A DNA stretch of 64,000 nt from Coptis chinensis (Eukaryota; Streptophyta; Magnoliopsida; Ranunculales; Ranunculaceae): positions 72,755,501 to 72,819,500 of the forward strand of contig CM027378.1 of NCBI GenBank assembly GCA_015680905.1, written 5' to 3'. A program made the translations under genes and the position numbers. Below the pieces are notes generated by a model. That model saw nothing but the letters and a program-made list of their open reading frames with translations, did no database searches and had not been told where the DNA came from. Within the stretch, counting starts at the first letter, position 1; each line of letters opens with the position of its first letter. Positions 1 to 10,798 of this stretch are shown here, one piece after another.

Positions 1-246
1 TTGAACCATGAATTCGACAAGAAAGGCCATCATAAATTCGCATTTTGTTCTCGATCTGATCGATCTAAAATTTTACTGTGCGCCAACTTTTGTATAGAAA
101 CCATGTTTTTTTTATAAAATATATATATTTTCTATTTCTATCATGTAGCGAAAGTTGTATTCATAACATGTAATGATGTAATTATTTGCTTGCTTAAATA
201 AAAGCTATTAGTTCATCTAATTGTGGTTGTTTTTCACTTTGTATAG
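1..246 (+). other. Intron of the bHLH gene (3' part)
   Basis: AT-rich, with no credible ORF. It ends in a pyrimidine-rich stretch and TATAG, directly before codons reading TDKASLLAEVIQHVK. In this bHLH group an intron is known at this point, within the second half of the HLH. The first exon, with the basic region and helix 1, should lie left of the window. Confidence 0.7.
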
Positions 247-720
247 ACAGACAAGGCTTCATTGCTTGCGGAAGTAATTCAACATGTGAAAGAGCTAAAA
301 CGACAGACATCTCAGATTGCAGAAGCAAGTCCAGTGCCAACTGAGACTGATGAGCTCACAGTTGATGCATCAGATGAAAATGGACAGTTCATAATTAAAG
401 CATCTCTTTGCTGTGAAGACAGATCTGATCTTCTGCCAGAACTCATCAAGACTTTGAAAGCACTGAAACTAAGGACTTTAAAAGCTGAGATTACTACACT
501 TGGTGGGAGAGTGAAAAATGTTTTGTTCATTACTGGCGAAGATCAAGAATCAAACAACAACAATGATCAACAACTTCAACAACAACAGGCTATTAATTCC
601 ATTCAAGAAGCTTTGAAAGCAGTAATGGAAAGAACAGTTGGTGATGATTCTTCTTCTGGGAGTATTAAGAGACAAAGAACTAATATGAACATACTTGACC
701 ATCAACAAAGGTCTCTTTAA
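247..720 (+). CDS. bHLH transcription factor, last exon (partial)
   Basis: This is the C-terminal exon of a plant basic helix-loop-helix factor of the AtbHLH30/32/107 type. The exon opens with TDKASLLAEVIQHVKELKRQ, the end of helix 2 and the start of the leucine-zipper-like extension. It continues into an ACT-like domain (FIIKASLCCEDRSDLLPELI and what follows, about residues 50-105 of the exon), a possible dimer or ligand-binding module of this subfamily. A Gln/Asn-rich stretch and a short basic tail come next, and TAA is at 718-720. Reading starts at the splice acceptor; the nearest ATG is not the true start. The basic DNA-binding region is outside the window. The frame is intact, so this is probably a working host gene. 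Downstream, 721-960 is probably 3' UTR. Confidence 0.9.
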   Translation, partial: TDKASLLAEVIQHVKELKRQTSQIAEASPVPTETDELTVDASDENGQFIIKASLCCEDRSDLLPELIKTLKALKLRTLKAEITTLGGRVKNVLFITGEDQESNNNNDQQLQQQQAINSIQEALKAVMERTVGDDSSSGSIKRQRTNMNILDHQQRSL

Positions 721-1586
721 CTTTATAAACCAACTTTTTTTTTTTGGTTGTTTTGGTACTTATTTTGGTTTTGGTGTATGTGTGTGCATTTGTACTAGAA
801 AACAAAGCTGAAACAAGTAAGAGTGACAGAGAAATAGAGAGGGAAAAGGTGAACAAAAAAGGTTTATGGTTGGTGGATTTTTCTAGTTTGTAAGTTATGG
901 TTTGGCTTTGGTTTGGTTCATGTAGAAAGAGAGAGCAGATAGTCACAGAAATGGGAGTTTGGACTTCAGTGTAATATTACCAAGAAACCGTAAGGATCTT
1001 TTTCGTGGGAAGAGAAACCTTACAGTGAATCCCAACTTAGATAATATATGGAATTGATTGCTTCGATTCTGATTCTACAAAACATACAGTTCTGTTTTTT
1101 GTTGTGTAGTGAAGAGTGTGTGTGTCACTGTGTCATGAAGACGTTGGTACTTAGTCATGTTACGTATTCTCTCCATTCCTGTTTCCATGCTCTTGGTCTG
1201 TTGGTACAATGTTGTCTTATGTGTTATGTGAACCCTAAGAAGTGGCAGGCAAGTGAAATCCATTGTCATCACATGGTCAGGTAGAAATTTGTCATGTATC
1301 TATATGATGCTGTTGTCGCCCATTTTGTTATTGTAGGTGTGTGCTAGCAATTATGTTTAATTGTTGATGATATAGTTTCTTTTTCTACTCTCTTATTTCT
1401 GAATTTTATGTTTCTCAAACTCGGAGCTAAATAGCTCTCGTCTATACCTACATACATATTACATGCATGGACACATTCAAAAACTAGGGTTGCAAATAAA
1501 TGAGTATGGATAATTATTTTGCTACATTATACATTTATACAGTTGTGCCTATTCGTCACGCATGACTCTCCAACAAGCATCTAGAA
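721..1586. other. 3' flank of bHLH gene and intergenic DNA
   Basis: No gene is supported. The first 200-300 bases are T/G-rich and are probably 3' UTR. From about 1380 the sequence is paralogous to 26290-26830: both read catgcatggacacatt and then gcaaataaatgagtatgg. That second locus serves as an empty-site comparison for the next insertion. Confidence 0.6.
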
Positions 1587-1897
1587 TTACAATTCTCAAT
1601 CATTTTTTTTGCTGGGTAAGTTAAATATATTAAAAAGATCAAAAAAAAAAAAAAAAAATACAAAAGAATTGATGAGTATTTGGACAAGGGTAATCGATCT
1701 TGGACACACTCATAAAAACACTTCCGTACCCAATTTTAAAATAAATAAATAAAATTATTTTAAACACATTTAGATTTCTAAATTATTCTTGTTTTTTATC
1801 AGATGTATGTACCCAAGACAAAACAAGTCATTTATTTAATATACATAGTGGAACCCCATATTAAATCCTATATACTCTAAGTTCTTCACTTGTAACT

Positions 1898-1949
1898 GAA
1901 AAAGAAAACGGACTTGTAATTGAAAAAGAACGTGTCCGTTTTCTTTTTC
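1898..1949. repeat. Perfect 16-bp inverted repeat
   Basis: Arms GAAAAAGAAAACGGAC (1898-1913) and its exact reverse complement (1934-1949) flank a 20-nt loop. It lies in the non-LINE part of the 1.6-8.3 kb insertion. Function unknown. Confidence 0.75.
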
Positions 1950-2229
1950 TTTCAAAAGGAAAAAGCGTTCTTAATTTCTTCTTTCAAAAGAACGAATACC
2001 CAAAAGACGTGTTGTTATTATTATTTTTTTAATCATTTTGTCCCTATTGGAAATACTTCAAATTAATTTGAGATATATTATTGGATTGAGTTGGTTATTG
2101 GGATATGACAAACTTTTTTTTTTTTTTTTTTTGAAGAAGTTAGAGGTTTTGGCGGACCTCAACCTGTATTGATTACCTTCTCAAGTACATGGTTCCCACC
2201 CTATCCATCTCTAATGTAGAGCTCGCTAT

Positions 2230-5200
2230 CTAATGGTGGCGTAAAGAAAGAGATACTTTCATCCCAAGTCTTACATAATTTAGAAAGGTAGTCCGCCACT
2301 GATTACCTTCCCCGCAAATATGGTTTACATCTAGCTCCTCAAATCGGTTTCTAAACACCGCAAAGGGACAAACAATATTGTCACAAAGCATTACCATGGT
2401 GCTCTTTCCTTCCCATTCAAAATGTTGATCGCTTCGAGTGAGTCGAACACACGATAATTTTCTTGTACCCTCTATCAATGGCTGCCTTCAAACCTTCCAC
2501 TATAGCTCGCGGTTCTTGGCCAATCACGATTTACTCGGGATGAACCAAGAAACGCCATTTCTACATTACCTTGCCAATCCCCCGAACACCCCCAAAGCCA
2601 TTTGTACTCACCCATCGCTCCATCGGTGTTCAACATAATCACGTCTTCTATTTGGATTGAGCCATTTGATCCATGTAGCATGCTTAGACTCGAATCTCAC
2701 TTCAATGTTCAACCTTGACATTAGCACTCTCAATTCAATAGAGTCTTCAGCCTCTACTAACCTCCTCTGAAGATACAGCTGCATATCATTAACAATCTTG
2801 TTACAAAGTTCCTGAGTTGTATACTTCATCTGCTTCATTCTCCGCCTTCCTCTTTCTGCCCAGATCTCATGTATTGTAGCTGCCACAAAGGTTCTCCACA
2901 CTTCGCTCTTTGTGGTGTTCATCCTGCATTTCCGGAAGATACCATACCATTCAGTGGTCGAGTCCTTAACACATCCACCCATTCCTATTACTTTCTTAAC
3001 CTTGCTCCACACCTCCTTAGAAAGCGGGCAATCAAAATAGAGGTGTTTGAATATTGGTGGCGATCCTACACGTGCAACAACTTCGAATGGCTCAACACCT
3101 TCTTCCTTATTAATCTATCCCGAGTTGGTAGTGAACCCACAAATAATTGCCACATAGTAAAAGAGTGTTTAGGAACCACCAACTTCCCCAAACAATCTTA
3201 TACCATTTAACCTCCTCCCTAATCTTTTTCTCATAGCCATGTACGCAGACTTGGATGTATAGTCTCCTGTGGTGAGGGGTCCAAACAACTCTATCCCTTT
3301 CAACAAAGTTATTGATTTGGACTTGTAGTAGAATCTTCTTTCTCAAATCCTCATCCTCTATGTTCCCGATTCTATCATTCCACCCCCCTCGGATATAACA
3401 TGACTAACCTTTGTATCTATTGGAAAGTCAAAGAGGTTTCTAATGAAGGTTGAAGCCACAAAGGTACCTCTCATTAGCCACGGATCATGCGAACCGTGTA
3501 TCCTCTCCGCTTGCTATAACATACTTGATATATTTCCTAGCCATTTTTCGTGTTGCAAGATACCCTCCAAACCCAAGCAATCATCACTTGGCACTTTCAT
3601 TGTCCAGAAGAATTTGTCTTTAATCTGCTGCCTCCATGTCCACTCCACCCAAATAGATTGGTCCTTTGCAGTAATCCTATAAATCAATCCACAGTAAGAA
3701 GCAGAGTTCCATGTTCTCGGGTCAACAATACCTAACCCACCTTGTTCTTTAGAGTACCTCAGGACATCATGACTCGCATGGTGCATTTTGCGTTTCATGT
3801 CCGGACCTGCCCATAAGAACCTATTACAAATCTTTGCTACCTTATCAAGGACCTGTTTAGGAAGGACAAAAGACCGCGCCCAATACACTTGGAAAGACGT
3901 AAGAACAGATTTGATAAGTTCTAGTCTTCCTGCCTTTGACAAACATCTATTTTTCCAGTCTTCTATTCTACCAGTCATTCTTTCAATCAGTGGAAGACAT
4001 TCTTTAACCCCCAATCTAGAAGAGGTAAGAGGGAGCCCCAAATATGTAACTGGAGGGATAGCCAATGCCACATCCATGACTGCAGCCAGCTCATTACTCT
4101 CTATAGAACTCATACTACCCGAGAGTAGAGTTGTTTTAGAGTTACTTAGATGAAGACCTGTTGCTCGAGCAAAAGAATCAAGGATGTCTTTAATAGCTTC
4201 CACCGAATCTACCTCACCTTTACAGTAAACAATCACATCATCTGCGAAGCTCAAGTGAGTTAGACCAAGCTTCTTGCATTTTGAGTGGGCAGATAAAGAC
4301 TTTGTAACCAACCCCTTCAAGCAATCCACTTAACACCTCCATCACCAACACAAACAAGAAGGGGAGGGGATTTGGATCACCTTGACGAAGCCCCTTTTTA
4401 CCAGCAAAAAAACCTTCAGAGGATCCATTTATCAATAAAGAGTAAGATGGAGAGGAATAGCACATCTTTAACCAATTAATGAATACAAGAGGAAATCTGA
4501 ATCTATGTAAAATCAACTCCAAAGCCTTCCAGTTAACTGAGTCGTAAGCTTTCTTTATGTCCAGCTTAATGGCACATCTCTTTGTTCCATGCTTTCTATT
4601 ATATCCTCTCATCAGTTCATGTGCAAGGAGCAAATTGTCTTGAATCTTTCCTTCCGGAACAAAAGCAGCTTGAGTTGCGGTTATCAGCTCAGGCAGGTAC
4701 AGCTTTAACCTGTTTGTTAGTACCTTTGCTACACATTTATACATAGTATTACAACATGCAATAGGCCTAAATTGTTCAATCGATGGGGGAGCTAAGCATT
4801 TCGAATTAAAACAAAGGTGAGTTGCATTTTATACCTCTATGCATAGTACTACTCGCGAAAATATATTTCATTGCATGAATAAAATCTTCCCCTATAAGAT
4901 CCCGGCTCTTCTTAAAGAAGAATGCATTGAAGCCATCAGTCCGGGGCCTTACTCTCCCCATAGAAAATAAGGCTAGCTTGATCTCTTCACTTGAGATTTC
5001 TAGAGAAAGCTTGTGCTTGACCTTGATCCAGTTCCTTCAAAGACTATATCTTCAAGAATCGGCTGGGGCAAGAGTATTGCTCCTCCTTACCTAGAAGGTC
5101 GAGTGTAGTAAGAGACAAAGGCTTGAGACTTGTACTTGCCCTCTCTTCTATTCCCTTGGGCATCCTTAACTACCCAAATGCTATTCTGTTCTTCTTCTCT

Positions 5201-6308
5201 TTTAGAGCATTGTGAAAGAAGGAGTTCCCTTTGTCTCCATAAGTTAACCACTCGTGTTGGATTTTCACGAGTTCCTCTTCCTCAATCTGCATAAGGAAAC
5301 ACAATTGAGCCCTAGCTTCTTTTTCTTTTACAAGAGATTCACATCAAACGGCGTTTGTTGAGAAGTTTTCGTATAGAATCAAGTCGCTTTCTAGCCCTTT
5401 TTCGGTGTTCTTTTGAAAATCTGTGGAGCTTATCTTGGGCCACCTCTTAAGCAATTGCTTAAGATTTCTAAGCTTCTTGACAAACATGAACGACGGATTG
5501 CCACACTTCTGAATATTCCAGGCTTCACTCAATGTAGCAGGAAACTCTGGTATTGCTAACCAGTAATTACAGAATCTAAAAGGAGGCTTACATCTAACTC
5601 CATCTGAGAATGACAAGACTACAGGTGAGTGGTCAGATATTCCCTGAGTAAGGAACTCGACCGACGAGTTCTGAAATTCCACTGACCAATCTGCATTAAC
5701 CAAACATCTGTCTATCTTTGAGTATTTTTCTGGTTTGAGCATCTCCAAAGCTAGACCATGTGAAAAAAACACCACGAGGCCTTGTGATCATATTTATTGT
5801 TTAAACAGTTGACAAGAGGAGTTGTTTCTCTAGGGTGAACTAATTCACCTCCCACTCTCTCAGACGAAAGCAAAACATTATTAAAGTCTCCCATAACACA
5901 CCATGGTTCTTTAATACTTCTTCCCATGCATACTAATTCCTCCCATAAGACTAGCCTCTCTCGATCTGTTATTACTAGCATAGATCACGTCGGTGAGGAA
6001 CTTCGTGTTGTGCTGTGCAACATAGTAACTCTCAAGAATGAATAAACCGAGAACTTTCTACCAGTTTTGAACTTTAAGCAAACTAGTATTCCAACTCAAC
6101 CATATTGACCATAACAATCGGCTGAGTAATTGTTAAGGAACTCCCATGAAGGACAACACATCGTGATATGACATCAAACTTGTCCATCTTCACCTTAGTT
6201 TCTAGCAATCCCAAAAACGCAAGTTTATTTTCAATTCGAACTTGTTCACTTGTTCACTTTATTCTTCTCATTAATACCTCTAATATTCCAACTACTAAGA
6301 CCTATCAT
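2230..6308 (-). pseudogene. LINE 1 ORF2: endonuclease-reverse transcriptase-RNase H
   Basis: ORF2 starts MIGLSSWNIRG at 6308, the usual N-terminus of an apurinic-type endonuclease. The endonuclease is in pieces at 5981-5751 (CVMGDFNNVL) and 5775-5344 (SKIDRCLVNADW, GISDHSPVVL). The reverse transcriptase runs from about 4950 to 3514, with KLDIKKAYDSVNW, LRQGDPNPLP and the catalytic LSFADDVIVYC in a neighbouring frame. zf-RVT-like sequence lies at about 3350-3110, and an RNase H remnant starting LNTDGA at about 2630. Frame breaks near 5760, 4750-4960, 4240-4330 and further on show it is inactive. Relatives at 21.6-25.8 kb and 57.1-59.9 kb have the same domain order. Confidence 0.85.
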
Positions 6309-6311
6309 CTA

Positions 6312-7984
6312 TTATATCTTTTCTTCTTGTTCCCACGACCCCTTGGCCTTGTGACCGCCCCTTTCCTTGAGATTTCGACCACTAGATGAGAACTTTGACT
6401 CGCTCGGCTCGCCCCGAGGCTGAGATTGTGCTCGTGATCTTGTGGTAGCACATTTATAGTAGAGGATACTTCCCAGGCGGGCGATTTTGATCCTTGAAAA
6501 GTTCCCGCTCGGCTCCGATAGGTTATCCTCCAAGTCCCCTTCCACGCGGCTAGAGTGAAACATATTTCTACCATTATCATAATTCTCTCGTTGCTCGCCC
6601 AACTGTTCATCAGTAACCACTCCCTCTACATTAGGCATTATTGGACCAGTGCCATTACTTGGACACAGACGACACTGACCATTAGACTCTTGGTCTTCCC
6701 GTCTCGTGAGATTTCTGATAGAGGAAGACACAATAGGAGAGTTCTGTCTTCTGTTACTCCTAGTCACACTTTCCCATCCTCCAACTGCTGAGGTCTGTCC
6801 GCTAACAACATTATTCGGATCAGTTCCCACCATCGATGTAGTAGCACCTGCTGCTTGTACAAATGTTGCTGGATCTACCCTGTTTGAAGGTGCACTCACA
6901 TGAGAGTTGTTAGTTCTATCCCCTAACAACCCATTTAACACATTAGAGTGTATATTGTTGGTGCCCGGAGTAACCAACAAAGGTCTATTATTAGTATGTC
7001 TCCCTGGTGTATTGACAATGTCAACTTCCCTCTCACCTGATCCCTCAATCGCCAATACATGATTTCTAACAAAAAGAGTCGTGTTTTCGGTACATTTCTA
7101 GCAACAAGTTCAATATTCTGTGGTGTAAGATCCACAAAGAATTGATTAGCATTGCTTATCTGAGCTACCGGTGAGCGAGAGCATGATGGCTGCATTTCTG
7201 GTGCTAAAGTCTGAGCTATATTCCTCTGTCCACCCTCATTTTGTACCACTCTTTGCTGCCATTGTTCTTCATCTTCTCTGTCACATCTACTTGCTTTATG
7301 ACCAAATCTGTTACATATTTCACAAACTGGTGGTTTCCAAGGGTACTCAATACCTATTTTCACCACTCTATTACCCACATCAACCGGTACAAATGAAGGG
7401 TAGTCAAATGAGCTTGAAATCGTGACACATACCTTCGCAAAGTCTAACCTTTTTTTCTTTGATGTGGCATCATCCATACACTGTGGTCCTCCCACCAGGC
7501 TTGCAAGAAAGGAAAGACCTTTGAAAGTCCATAACTCCTTTGGAACATTAGACAACTTAACCCATATAGGTAAGGTTTGAATCCTGTTGCGAAGAGTCTC
7601 TACCTCAACAGACCAAGACCTGATAACGAAAATCTTGCCAGCTATAAACAGTGGTCCTCCTTCTAGTACCATCAGTTTATCTTCTTCTAATGCAAACGTC
7701 ATAAAGAACAGGTCTCTGTCTGTAGTAATCTCCATTGTACCTTTTAGTTTCCATTTCTTAGTCAGAATATTCTTCACATACGGAAATGCCATCCTTTTAT
7801 CCATAAAATAGCCTACAAGAACATTCTTCCACTCTTCTATGCCTTCTTCTATGATGTCCCTTGGAGCCTGAGCAATTCCATTGTTGTAGCTTGGAGTAAA
7901 GCTTTGTAAAGCTGTAGTATTTGTTGAAGAAGAATTACGGAACAACTCACTCCATGAAAGATTAGTATGAGTCGTACCTTCCAT
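6312..7984 (-). pseudogene. LINE 1 ORF1: DUF4283 / zinc-knuckle RNA-binding protein
   Basis: Gag-like first ORF of a plant L1 element, expected to coat the element RNA. It begins MEGTTHTNLSWSELF at 7984. A DUF4283 domain follows (EEWKNVLVGYFMDKRMAFPY and what follows), then a CCHC knuckle CEICNRFGHKASRCD near residue 220. The reading frame shifts near 7055-6935: the N-terminal 349 codons and the C-terminal part (MAIEGSGEREVD to EQEEKI, ending 6312) are in different frames. The C-terminal part is polar and Ser/Asn/Arg-rich, as usual. It ends just before the ORF2 ATG at 6308-6306. Confidence 0.85.
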
Positions 7985-8323
7985 GATGTATATAAAGAGC
8001 AGGTTAAAACTTTCTCTTCCCCGTCGTGTAGCTGGTATTTCTTACTACAAAAGGAAGTTATTTCTTACGTAGATGAGATAAGAATTATCCACCAACCATT
8101 ACAAACTTAAGTTAGTTAATTATGGGATACGGGATTGTTTTTATGGGTGTGTCCAAGATCACCTTTTATACAACCCAATACTCAAATACAAACTTTATCT
8201 CAATAGTGGACATCCAAACACGTGGATTCCCTATTAGAACAACACTAACAAAATCTAGCAAACTTGCTAAATGGATTTTCCCACTTGTGAATCCATGCTG
8301 GCTTGCTTACAATTCTCAATCAT

Positions 8324-9651
8324 AACCATATAATACAATTTCAAGTTTGGTTGAGATTTTTTTAAGTTTCTTTAGTTTTTTTCCCCTGATTAATTAGAAA
8401 TCTGATTCCTTTTGAAAAATCAATTAATCCACGACCTCAATTATTTTATTTTTTTGCTTAAGATAATTGTATTAAGATAAAGTAAAAAATTACAAAGAAT
8501 GTGTCGATTTAATCTACGACCTCCCAGTTGACGGTAGATAAGAGTTTCGATGATGAGTATTTTTGGTACATGCTACATGAACGTTCTAGGTTTCCTTGAA
8601 AATAATACTAGAGACACTACACATTTGTGCACAACTTAATGCTCGTGGCGCAGTTGTCTGGATCTGATCGTTTGCGACCACTACGTTTTGAACTGCTACA
8701 ATCCCTCCCACAGATTCAACAGACCGATGTGAGGAGGTGCTTGTTCTAGGTTTTAAGGCGTTTAAACTTTAAACACAAATCAGTTTTCAGCAAACATTTT
8801 GTACTGTGGTTTTGGGTCCGTTTTGGAGAGGCTGTTCAGGCCTTATCTCGGTTGGGCCGGATTGACTTTGTCATACCTAAGACATGAACACCTCATCAAA
8901 AATTCAAAACAAATCAAGAGCATAAGACGTGCTAGAAACATGGCAATGCACAATTTAATGAACAGATCTAAAATGTCTTATATAACGGCAAATTTTATTT
9001 TATTATTTTGCTAGGGTAATTGGTTGTATTGATAGCAAAAATGAAATAATATTACATTGTGTGTTGGTGAGAACCTTGAGTAGGCTCTCCAACATTATAA
9101 GGGTTCAAAACAAAATTCGAAAATATGTCGAATGAAGGCTTTCCACTTTGCGCTCAAAAGTAGGCATGTTCGACCACCATTGATTCACTCCTTCATGCAG
9201 CGAATTTTATGAAAATCGTCCTAATCAATAAATTATTGAATAGGAACGAACAGATAATATAATGGAGGTTTCAAGATTTAGTATTCTTACTTTGAACATT
9301 CTTTCCGGATTATCTCTTCATCTCTTGTACTTGCTCATGACCAACTATCAGGTTTCTTTTTGTTATATACACAATTACCTTTTAGCCAAAAAAAAAAAAA
9401 TCACTTGCAAATTTGGAACCAAATTGAGTGTTGCTAATAATTTGCATTATATCATGCTTATTATCTCCACTTGCAACTAATAACACAGATCACCTTAGAT
9501 CGAACAATAATGGGATCAAAGCGAGCCTACAACAACTCCGATCCAGACACAACCACCTCCTGTAACCTCAAGTCAAATGACTTTGGAAAATGCCCTTATC
9601 CATTTCGAATCAGGTGTTATCGACCTGCACATACTTCAAAGGACTTCAGTG
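8324..9651. other. Intergenic DNA with retroposon tails
   Basis: No gene supported. Two short minus-strand retroposon-like 3' tails are visible at about 8445-8480 and 8990-9040. Each has a T-run, then TTGCTnnGG/AAT-type sequence, resembling the tail at 1604-1625. A 66-bp ORF-like stretch at about 9500-9650 flanks the LTR element insertion and has no recognisable family. Confidence 0.4.
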
Positions 9652-9656
9652 AAAGA

Positions 9657-9889
9657 TATTAGTGGTGATGCTAGGAGAGTTTAAATATGATTGTAATAGG
9701 GAAACCAGTAAGAAGAAGAATGGAGAAGAGAGGAGGCTAGAATAATAGGGTTAGAGAGAGTTTTCTTTCTCTACCACTTAGTTCATATATTTATACTTGA
9801 TTTATTTGGGTATCAAGCTACTCAAAACAGCAACTACTAAATACATATCCACACTTATAGAAACGTGGGATACTTTACATACTTTAACA
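9657..9889 (-). repeat. 3' LTR of the copia-type element
   Basis: 233 bp, matching 18920-19152 at about 92% by eye. Adjacent to the purine tract at 9890-9898 and to target duplication AAAGA on its outer side. Confidence 0.85.
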
Positions 9890-10798
9890 CTCCCCTTCAA
9901 GCTGTAATTATGCAAACTATGCAAATTACAACTTGGATTGCAAAAATTAAAAATAAAAGATAAGAATACTGCTCCCCTTTTCGCTTAGAACTATCTTTAG
10001 TTGAAGAACTCGAACAACTGTTGAGACGTTCTGGAAAGTAAAACTGTCCTGAATACTGAAGTTGTACCACAATTACAAATTGAAACCATAAGTACACCAG
10101 TTTGATGCCAAGAGTCGACATCAGTTAACCAGTCCTAAACCCATCTAACCAAACACCCAAAGACTAAGGCCCAAAGTCTTTAGCATTTGATAAGAGCCCA
10201 AAACTGTAGTTTTAACCCCTTAACAATATTACTTTTAGACCAATTATATGATTAATAAATAAGAGTTAGTACAGTTTACGTACTTTTGTGTATTTTAGGC
10301 ATTGAAGTCGAATATGTGAATAAATGTGTCACTTTTGCGAGATAAATGAGCAAAGGTTGGTTGCTAAGAAGTTCTACGATTAAAGGCCAAGATTCAAGAA
10401 GAAAAAGCCTTTTTAAAGCCCGGTCAAAGCTGAAAAGTCAAAGTCAATGCTGGTAGAAAAAGAGTATAAAAGTCAACAGAACTTTCGTAGGCCGTATCTT
10501 TGGACTCAAATATCGGAATTGGGCCTATTATATGTCAAAACGACCGGTTCGGAAAGAGCTTTCTAATGGTCTAAGTCTTGATACAATCAGAGCAGTAAAT
10601 GTGGATAAAAAGGGTGTTGAAGTAATTTCGTGCAGAGAAACCCTTTTTGGACATGTAATTAGGTTTTAGACTTAATTTCATGGCCCAAAACATGGCTCTA
10701 AAGCCCATGCACGAAAGTGTAAACCTAACCCTCTCCTATATAAAGAGATTTAAAGCTAAACAAAACTTGGCTACTCCCCTTTTTAGTTTAGTTTTAAA

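Larger units (their letters stand above)
2114..8095 (-). mobile_element. L1-type LINE retrotransposon (LINE 1), near full length
   Basis: Antisense non-LTR retrotransposon of the plant L1 clade. Its 3' poly-A appears as 19 T at 2114-2132. The order on the minus strand is ORF1 (DUF4283 plus zinc knuckle), ORF2 endonuclease, reverse transcriptase, zf-RVT, RNase H, tail. The 5' end is uncertain, about 8030-8095; a short ACAAAC at 2108-2113 recurs near 8092-8097 and may be a target duplication. Several frameshifts and stops make it inactive. Confidence 0.85.
1587..8323 (-). mobile_element. Retroposed insertion with 17-bp target duplication, containing LINE 1
   Basis: TTACAATTCTCAATCAT occurs perfectly at 1587-1603 and 8307-8323. 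Just inside the left copy is a run of seven T (1604-1610), so read on the minus strand the element ends in poly-A after CTTACCCAGC. Long target duplications and a 3' A-run are what LINE-driven target-primed reverse transcription leaves. Without the insert, the two flanks read continuously and match 27240-27420 elsewhere in the window. Between the duplications lie the LINE (about 2114-8095) and about 700 bp of other sequence. That remainder includes an inverted repeat around a 'gtgtgtccaagatc' core at about 1690-1720 and 8140-8165. Most likely an older retroposon was invaded by the LINE; a LINE with 3'-transduced sequence is the alternative. Confidence 0.7.

Noticed and set aside
1048-1284. 78-codon frame after the bHLH gene
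   Set aside because: Low-complexity, Cys/His-rich by chance, opposite frames equally open, no domain; best read as 3' flank.
8641-8710. Possible tRNA-like sequence (gctcgtggcgcagttgtctgg)
   Set aside because: No matching box B or cloverleaf could be drawn.
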